58,712 bases of DNA from CAYICL01 sp964361885 (GTDB lineage: Bacteria; Patescibacteriota; Microgenomatia; UBA1400; CG1-02-47-37): positions 1-58,712 of the forward strand of contig CAYICL010000002.1 of assembly GCA_964361885.1 (NCBI GenBank), given 5' to 3'. Under the pieces are notes generated by a model. That model saw only the letters and a program-made list of their open reading frames with translations. It did not search any database and had not been told where the DNA came from. Shown here piece by piece: positions 55,017-58,712 of this stretch. The number at the start of each line of letters is the position of its first letter. Position 1 is the first letter of the stretch. A program made the translations under genes and the position numbers.

Positions 55017-55542
55017 AAAGGGTTTAGTCTATGTATTTACCGGCGACGGGAAGGGTAAGACGAGCGCGGCTTTGGGGATAGCAATGCGGGCGGCGCTGTC
55101 AGGAATGAAAGTGGGCTGGGTGAGTTGGTATAAAGAAGATAAGTGGCAGATAAGCGAGAAACTTTTACCTACAAGGAGAGACCTTGAAGGTCGTTTGAAG
55201 ATGTATTTTGTCGGAGAAGGGTTTTACAAATTACCAACAGATCACGCGACCCCGCAAAGGCATTGCGAAGCCGCGGCTCTAGGGCTTAAACAGGCGGAAA
55301 AACTGATAGGCAAAGTGGATGTATTGGTGTTGGATGAAGTCAATAATGCGGTTAGCGACGGCTTGGTGGCTGAAAAACAGTTGTTGGATTTAATTAACCA
55401 AAGAGGGAAAACTCACCTGATTATAACCGGCCGCGGGGCTACAAGGACAGTCCTTGAAGTTGCAGATCTGGTGACGGAAATGAAAAAGATCAAGCACCCG
55501 TTTGATAAGGGAATAAAGGCGGTTAAGGGGTTGGATTATTGA
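55006..55542 (+). CDS. cobO: Corrinoid adenosyltransferase CobO/BtuR
   Basis: 178 residues. P-loop FTGDGKGKTSAALGIAMRA, WVSWYKEDKW, VDVLVLDEVNNAVSDGL and the C-terminal ADLVTEMKKIKHPFDKGIKA. Adenosylates cob(I)alamin to make coenzyme B12, the cofactor of the three RNRs upstream. No de novo cobalamin genes are seen, so this is salvage. Two similar short repeats (CTACAAGGA...CCTTGAAG) lie at 55169 and 55439 without changing the length of conserved regions. Confidence 0.94.
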   Translation: MSIKKGLVYVFTGDGKGKTSAALGIAMRAALSGMKVGWVSWYKEDKWQISEKLLPTRRDLEGRLKMYFVGEGFYKLPTDHATPQRHCEAAALGLKQAEKLIGKVDVLVLDEVNNAVSDGLVAEKQLLDLINQRGKTHLIITGRGATRTVLEVADLVTEMKKIKHPFDKGIKAVKGLDY

Positions 55543-55603
55543 CAATCAATAAAAAACAGTTATACTGGGGTTGATTAATCTGCCTTGCGGCAGATTTTAT
55601 TTT
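55539..55603 (+). promoter_or_regulatory. Promoter followed by a leader hairpin
   Basis: TTGACA (55539-55544), 16-bp spacer, TATACT (55561-55566). Right after the predicted start site lies AATCTGCC-TTGC-GGCAGATT then TTATTTT, a terminator-like hairpin (about 55577-55603) ahead of AAAGGAG and the ATG at 55619. Confidence 0.7.
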
Positions 55604-55618
55604 ATAAAGGAGACAAAT

Positions 55619-56116
55619 ATGGTTTTTGAGGCATGGTTTGAGAGAAAAGCACAAGCGGAAGCTTATGGGCAAGATATGGAAAAATTAAGACAAACCAGAG
55701 ATGGATTTTTAAAGATACTGGTTGAAAATGGAGTGGAAAGTACTCATGGTTTGGGGGAAGTAATTTTTGGTGATGATGCGGGTAATACAAGGGGAAGAAA
55801 AACGACTACAGTTAAGTTGGCTGCAGTTGGAGAGTGGGCAGAAGAAAACGATATTCAGGTAGAAATATTTGCCATAGTTTCGAAAGACAAATTACGGCAA
55901 TTAGGGCAGGCAAATAAAAAACCGACTGTTTATGCAAGGTTGACTTTTCCTGATGAGGTGCGTGCATATTTTGTACCTAACAACGTCACTAATAGCCATG
56001 CCTACATAGAAGACCGCTTAGGCGATAGAAGTCCTCAAAATAAAACTCTTTGTGTGGGCTTGGCAGAAGTGATGGAATACTTTCAGGCCGGCAAGTTGGC
56101 AGTGGTTAGGGAATAA
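55619..56116 (+). CDS. Unknown soluble protein
   Basis: 165 residues. The AAAGGAG Shine-Dalgarno supports the start at 55619 (MVFEAWFERKAQAEAYG). No membrane segment, signal peptide or recognisable motif. A Gly-rich segment (HGLGEVIFGDDAGNTRGRK) is followed by a beta-rich half (TVYARLTFPDEVRAYFVPNN). Its own promoter plus a leader hairpin suggest individual regulation. Downstream gene is in the same direction but has its own -10 box. Confidence 0.6.
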   Translation: MVFEAWFERKAQAEAYGQDMEKLRQTRDGFLKILVENGVESTHGLGEVIFGDDAGNTRGRKTTTVKLAAVGEWAEENDIQVEIFAIVSKDKLRQLGQANKKPTVYARLTFPDEVRAYFVPNNVTNSHAYIEDRLGDRSPQNKTLCVGLAEVMEYFQAGKLAVVRE

Positions 56117-56134
56117 TAGAAGCAGGTTTTGTGC

Positions 56135-56146
56135 TATTATTAACTC
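56135..56146 (+). promoter_or_regulatory. -10 element for the 56147 gene, leaderless
   Basis: TGCTATTAT with the hexamer at 56135-56140 and 6 nt to the ATG at 56147. Confidence 0.45.
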
Positions 56147-56548
56147 ATGACAGACCTGCCTTCTGCAAAGCAGAATCAAGACGATCAAAATAAACAGACA
56201 CCGATAACACCGGGTGTTGGTAAAGAAAGGGAAGGGAAACAGGAAATCACGCCGATGACGGAGTACACCAGAAAGGTGGATTTGGAGCCGGAAGTGGAAG
56301 GCTGGCTGGAAAAACTGGAAAAAGAAGACAGCCGGCTGCAGCAGCCGGTGACGGATGACAAGGGGAAAATAATACTGGACGATGCGGCTAAGCAAAAGAA
56401 GGGATTTAAGGTAGTTTTACCGTTGACCAAAGATGAGGTGGACAAAGGTTTGCATCATAAGGTGATTGACAGTATTCGCTGGCTGGCGGAGTGGTGCATC
56501 AGAATGATTAAAATGTTTGGCAGCAAAGTAGCTTACAGGAAGCAATAA
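56147..56548 (+). CDS. Small partner gene of the VirD4/TraG-like ATPase, unknown
   Basis: 133 residues. A polar, probably disordered N-terminal half (TDLPSAKQNQDDQNKQTP) and a conserved-looking C-terminal half (FKVVLPLTKDEVDKGLHHK, IDSIRWLAEWCIRMIKMFG) with an amphipathic helix. Not recognised with certainty. Its stop overlaps the start of the ATPase gene by 1 bp (TAATG), so the products probably act together, for example as a small coupling or regulatory subunit. Confidence 0.65.
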   Translation: MTDLPSAKQNQDDQNKQTPITPGVGKEREGKQEITPMTEYTRKVDLEPEVEGWLEKLEKEDSRLQQPVTDDKGKIILDDAAKQKKGFKVVLPLTKDEVDKGLHHKVIDSIRWLAEWCIRMIKMFGSKVAYRKQ

Positions 56549-58712
56549 TGGATCCAGTTACCATCATCCTTGAACAAGCCAAATACCTGGTTTTGATCGC
56601 TTTTATGATCGGAGCCGGGATGGTGGGTATGGCAGGACTGTTATATTTATTGGTCCATTGGTTTAAGTTTAAAGACAGGGAAAAAAGGTCGTTGGAGTTT
56701 GTGCTTTTACAGGTGGCTGTGCCCAGGGATAATGAGATTAAGATTGATGTGGCCGAACAGATGTTTGCGGCTTTATCGAGTGTGCAGAAAAGCGGCGGAG
56801 CTTTGGGATTTTTAAAACCACAGGAACATATGGCGTTTGAGATTGTCGCTAAAAAAGAAGACATCCGGTTTTATGTATCAGTGCCGGACAGATTAAGAGA
56901 TTTAGTGGAGAAGCAAATTCATGGGGCGTATCCGGGAGCTGACGTAAAAGAAGTTGACGAGTACAGTGTTTTTACCGATCACGGCAAGGTGGCTTTTGCC
57001 AGCCTGAGACTGAGTAATGCCTCGTTTTATCCGATTAAGGTGTATAAAGATCTGCCGGTGGATTCGTTAAGCTCGATTACGGCAGCCTTGGCCAAGATGG
57101 GTGACAATGAGGGAGCAATAGTGCAGATACTGGTGTCACCGGCTGATAAAAAATGGCATAAGGCCGGCCGGGCATTTATTTCCAAGACCAAAAAGAGCGA
57201 GTCAGATCCGGAAACGGCCAAGTACAATATTGACCCGAAAACCTATGAGGAAATAGAGAACAAGTGCTCCAAACCCGGATTTGAAGCAACGGTTCGGATA
57301 GTGGTATCGTCAACCACCAAAGAGTCGGCAGAAGCGCATTTATCTAATATGGTGTCGTCTTTTTCCCAGTTTAATACAGACCATAATCAGTTTAAAAAGG
57401 CTAAAACACGGATTAAAAAGCTGTTTATGATTGATTTTATCTACCGTTACCAGCCATTATTTGGAGCCAAGAGCATTTTGTCGGCAGAAGAACTGGCGAC
57501 AATATACCACTTTCCCAATAAAAGCGTGGAGACACCGCATATTTTTTGGTTAAACGCCAAGCGGGCGCCGGCGCCAGCTTTGATTGCCAAAGAAGGTTTG
57601 TATTTAGGCAGAAGTGTTTACCGGGGAGTAGTCAGACCGGTACATATCGGCGAGGACGACAGGTTAAGGCATATTTATATTATCGGGAAGACCGGCGTAG
57701 GCAAGTCGGAACTATTGACAGATATGATTATGCAGGATATCAGGGCGGGGAAGGGAGTTTGCTTTATTGATCCTCATGATACGGTAGAAAAGATCATGGA
57801 GATGATTCCGCCGGAAAGGGCGGAGGACGTGATTTACTTTAATCCGGGAGACACTGACCGGCCGATGGGTTTAAATATGCTTGAAGCCAGAACCGAAGAA
57901 GAAAAGCACTTTGTCACCACCAGCATTGTGGGACTGATGTATAAGCTTTATGATCCGCATAAAACCGGGATTATCGGCCCAAGGTTTGAACATGCCATCA
58001 GAAATGCCATGCTGACGGTGATGAGCGAGCCGGGGAATACTTTTGTGGAAGTGGTGCGGTGTTTGACTGATGCCAGGTATGTCCAGGAGTTGTTGCCGAA
58101 AGTAACCGATCCGATTATCAGGCGTTACTGGACTGACCAGATTGCCCAAACATCTGATTTTCATAAATCAGAAGTGTTGGACTACATTGTGTCTAAATTC
58201 GGCAGATTTGTGACCAATAAGATGATGAGAAATATTATTGGCCAGTCAGAGAGCGCCTTTAATTTCAGAAAAGTGATGGATGAAGGCAAAATTTTACTGA
58301 TTAACCTGGCTAAAGGCAGGATCGGAGAGGAAAACAGCCAGTTTTTGGGACTGATTTTAGTGCCAAAGATTTTAATCGGAGCCATGAGCCGGCAGGACTT
58401 ACCGGAGGACCAGAGAAAACCGTTTTATCTGTATGTAGACGAGTTTCAGAATTTTGCCACACCGGATTTTGCCCAGATTTTGTCTGAAGCCAGAAAGTTT
58501 GGCTTGGCCTTGACGGTGGCGAATCAGTTTATCGGCCAGATGGAAGAAGAAGTGAAGAATGCTATTTTCGGCAATGTGGGAACACTGGTATCTTTTAGAG
58601 TGGGGGTGACAGATGCCAGCTATTTAGAACATGAGTACCAGCCGACTTTTTCAGAAGCGGATTTGATTAATATCGAGAGGTTTAATGCTTATGTAAAGAC
58701 GATTGTTAATAA
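56548..58712 (+). CDS. VirD4/TraG-like type IV secretion or DNA-transfer ATPase, 3' truncated
   Basis: At least 721 residues, running off the window end. N-terminal membrane segment (about 13-38, VLIAFMIGAGMVGMAGLLYLL), an extended domain to about 360, then the ATPase: Walker A IIGKTGVGKSELLTD (about 380-388), Walker B FYLYVDEFQNF, with FIDPHDTVEKI between and LTVANQFIGQM after it (sensor-like). This matches the membrane-anchored DUF87/TraG-like proteins common in CPR genomes. They are thought to move DNA or proteins across the envelope, possibly in DNA uptake together with type IV pili. Function inferred. Confidence 0.88.
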   Translation, partial: MDPVTIILEQAKYLVLIAFMIGAGMVGMAGLLYLLVHWFKFKDREKRSLEFVLLQVAVPRDNEIKIDVAEQMFAALSSVQKSGGALGFLKPQEHMAFEIVAKKEDIRFYVSVPDRLRDLVEKQIHGAYPGADVKEVDEYSVFTDHGKVAFASLRLSNASFYPIKVYKDLPVDSLSSITAALAKMGDNEGAIVQILVSPADKKWHKAGRAFISKTKKSESDPETAKYNIDPKTYEEIENKCSKPGFEATVRIVVSSTTKESAEAHLSNMVSSFSQFNTDHNQFKKAKTRIKKLFMIDFIYRYQPLFGAKSILSAEELATIYHFPNKSVETPHIFWLNAKRAPAPALIAKEGLYLGRSVYRGVVRPVHIGEDDRLRHIYIIGKTGVGKSELLTDMIMQDIRAGKGVCFIDPHDTVEKIMEMIPPERAEDVIYFNPGDTDRPMGLNMLEARTEEEKHFVTTSIVGLMYKLYDPHKTGIIGPRFEHAIRNAMLTVMSEPGNTFVEVVRCLTDARYVQELLPKVTDPIIRRYWTDQIAQTSDFHKSEVLDYIVSKFGRFVTNKMMRNIIGQSESAFNFRKVMDEGKILLINLAKGRIGEENSQFLGLILVPKILIGAMSRQDLPEDQRKPFYLYVDEFQNFATPDFAQILSEARKFGLALTVANQFIGQMEEEVKNAIFGNVGTLVSFRVGVTDASYLEHEYQPTFSEADLINIERFNAYVKTIVN

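Noticed and set aside
1..58712. Alternative genetic code (TGA as Gly) as in Gracilibacteria and Absconditabacteria
   Set aside because: Many genes end at TGA at the expected family length, and no conserved protein reads through an in-frame TGA.
1..58712. tRNA, rRNA or tmRNA genes
   Set aside because: No cloverleaf with GTTCRANYC-type T-arm, or rRNA-like segment, was found by eye; a covariance search (tRNAscan-SE, Infernal) would settle it.

Overview
The window reads as a fragment of a metagenome-assembled bacterial genome from the Candidate Phyla Radiation (Patescibacteria), most likely Microgenomates-like. This is inferred from gene content and style and was not tested by phylogeny. Supporting points are densely packed genes with 1-30 bp overlaps, almost no biosynthetic pathways, a VKOR plus thioredoxin pair, a streamlined type IV pilus locus without an outer-membrane secretin, proteins that look like DUF5667/DUF4430 and DUF6390, and class II ribonucleotide reductases. 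TGA is an ordinary stop (standard code 11). A block of exactly 100 N at 18120-18219 is a scaffolding gap. No tRNA, rRNA, CRISPR array or transposase was seen.

Layout. 0-0.7 kb: a toxin-antitoxin-like pair. 0.7-3.0 kb (minus strand): the complete AmmeMemoRadiSam triad. 3.1-4.3 kb: VKOR, an RRM RNA-binding protein and a membrane thioredoxin. 4.3-12.9 kb: one type IV pilus operon (pilB, pilC, three minor pilins, a PilX-like protein, a fused PilM-PilN, PilO, a small membrane protein, a pilin). 13-18 kb: lipoprotein, GNAT-type ligase, nuclease/phosphatase, EamA transporter, DUF6390-like protein, hydrogenase maturation protease, L,D-transpeptidase. 18.2-20.1 kb (minus): cytosolic NiFe hydrogenase large and small subunits. 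20.1-21.9 kb: LacD-like aldolase and Pgk. 21.9-26.3 kb: a suf operon (Rrf2, SufC, SufB, SufS, SufU, DUF1858). 26.3-30.8 kb: nadA, a decayed nadB, two sugar/phosphate enzymes, nadE, an FNR-like reductase and a ferredoxin. 31-38 kb: GT4, LOG protein, an S23 four-helix-bundle element, RpiB, GAPDH, Rpe, PfkB and a beta-lactamase-like protein. 38.2-42.7 kb (minus): two tandem class A PBPs. 42.7-55.5 kb: a cobalamin/deoxynucleotide region. The window closes with two unrecognised proteins and a VirD4/TraG-like ATPase that runs off the end.

The 42.7-55.5 kb region is the most coherent unit. A nucleotide kinase, a transcobalamin-like DUF4430 protein and an ECF-type S component are followed by a cobalamin riboswitch with its own terminator. 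Next come an unknown 579-residue repeat protein, a promoter with two NrdR boxes, nrdR, three tandem adenosylcobalamin-dependent (class II) ribonucleotide reductases, a Nudix hydrolase, a Maf-like pyrophosphatase and the corrinoid adenosyltransferase CobO. Together they look like a B12 salvage and dNTP supply module in a host that does not make B12.

Two layers of structure cut across the genes. (1) Short palindromic or tandem repeats of several families are embedded in frame in coding sequences (GNAT, hydrogenase protease and large subunit, SufS, GAPDH, all three RNRs, Maf, the beta-lactamase-like protein) and in the riboswitch. They resemble Rickettsia palindromic elements in behaviour. (2) Many transcription-unit starts show a TATAAT-like hexamer, often preceded by GC, only 5-7 nt upstream of the start codon. 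This points to widespread leaderless mRNAs alongside Shine-Dalgarno-led genes.
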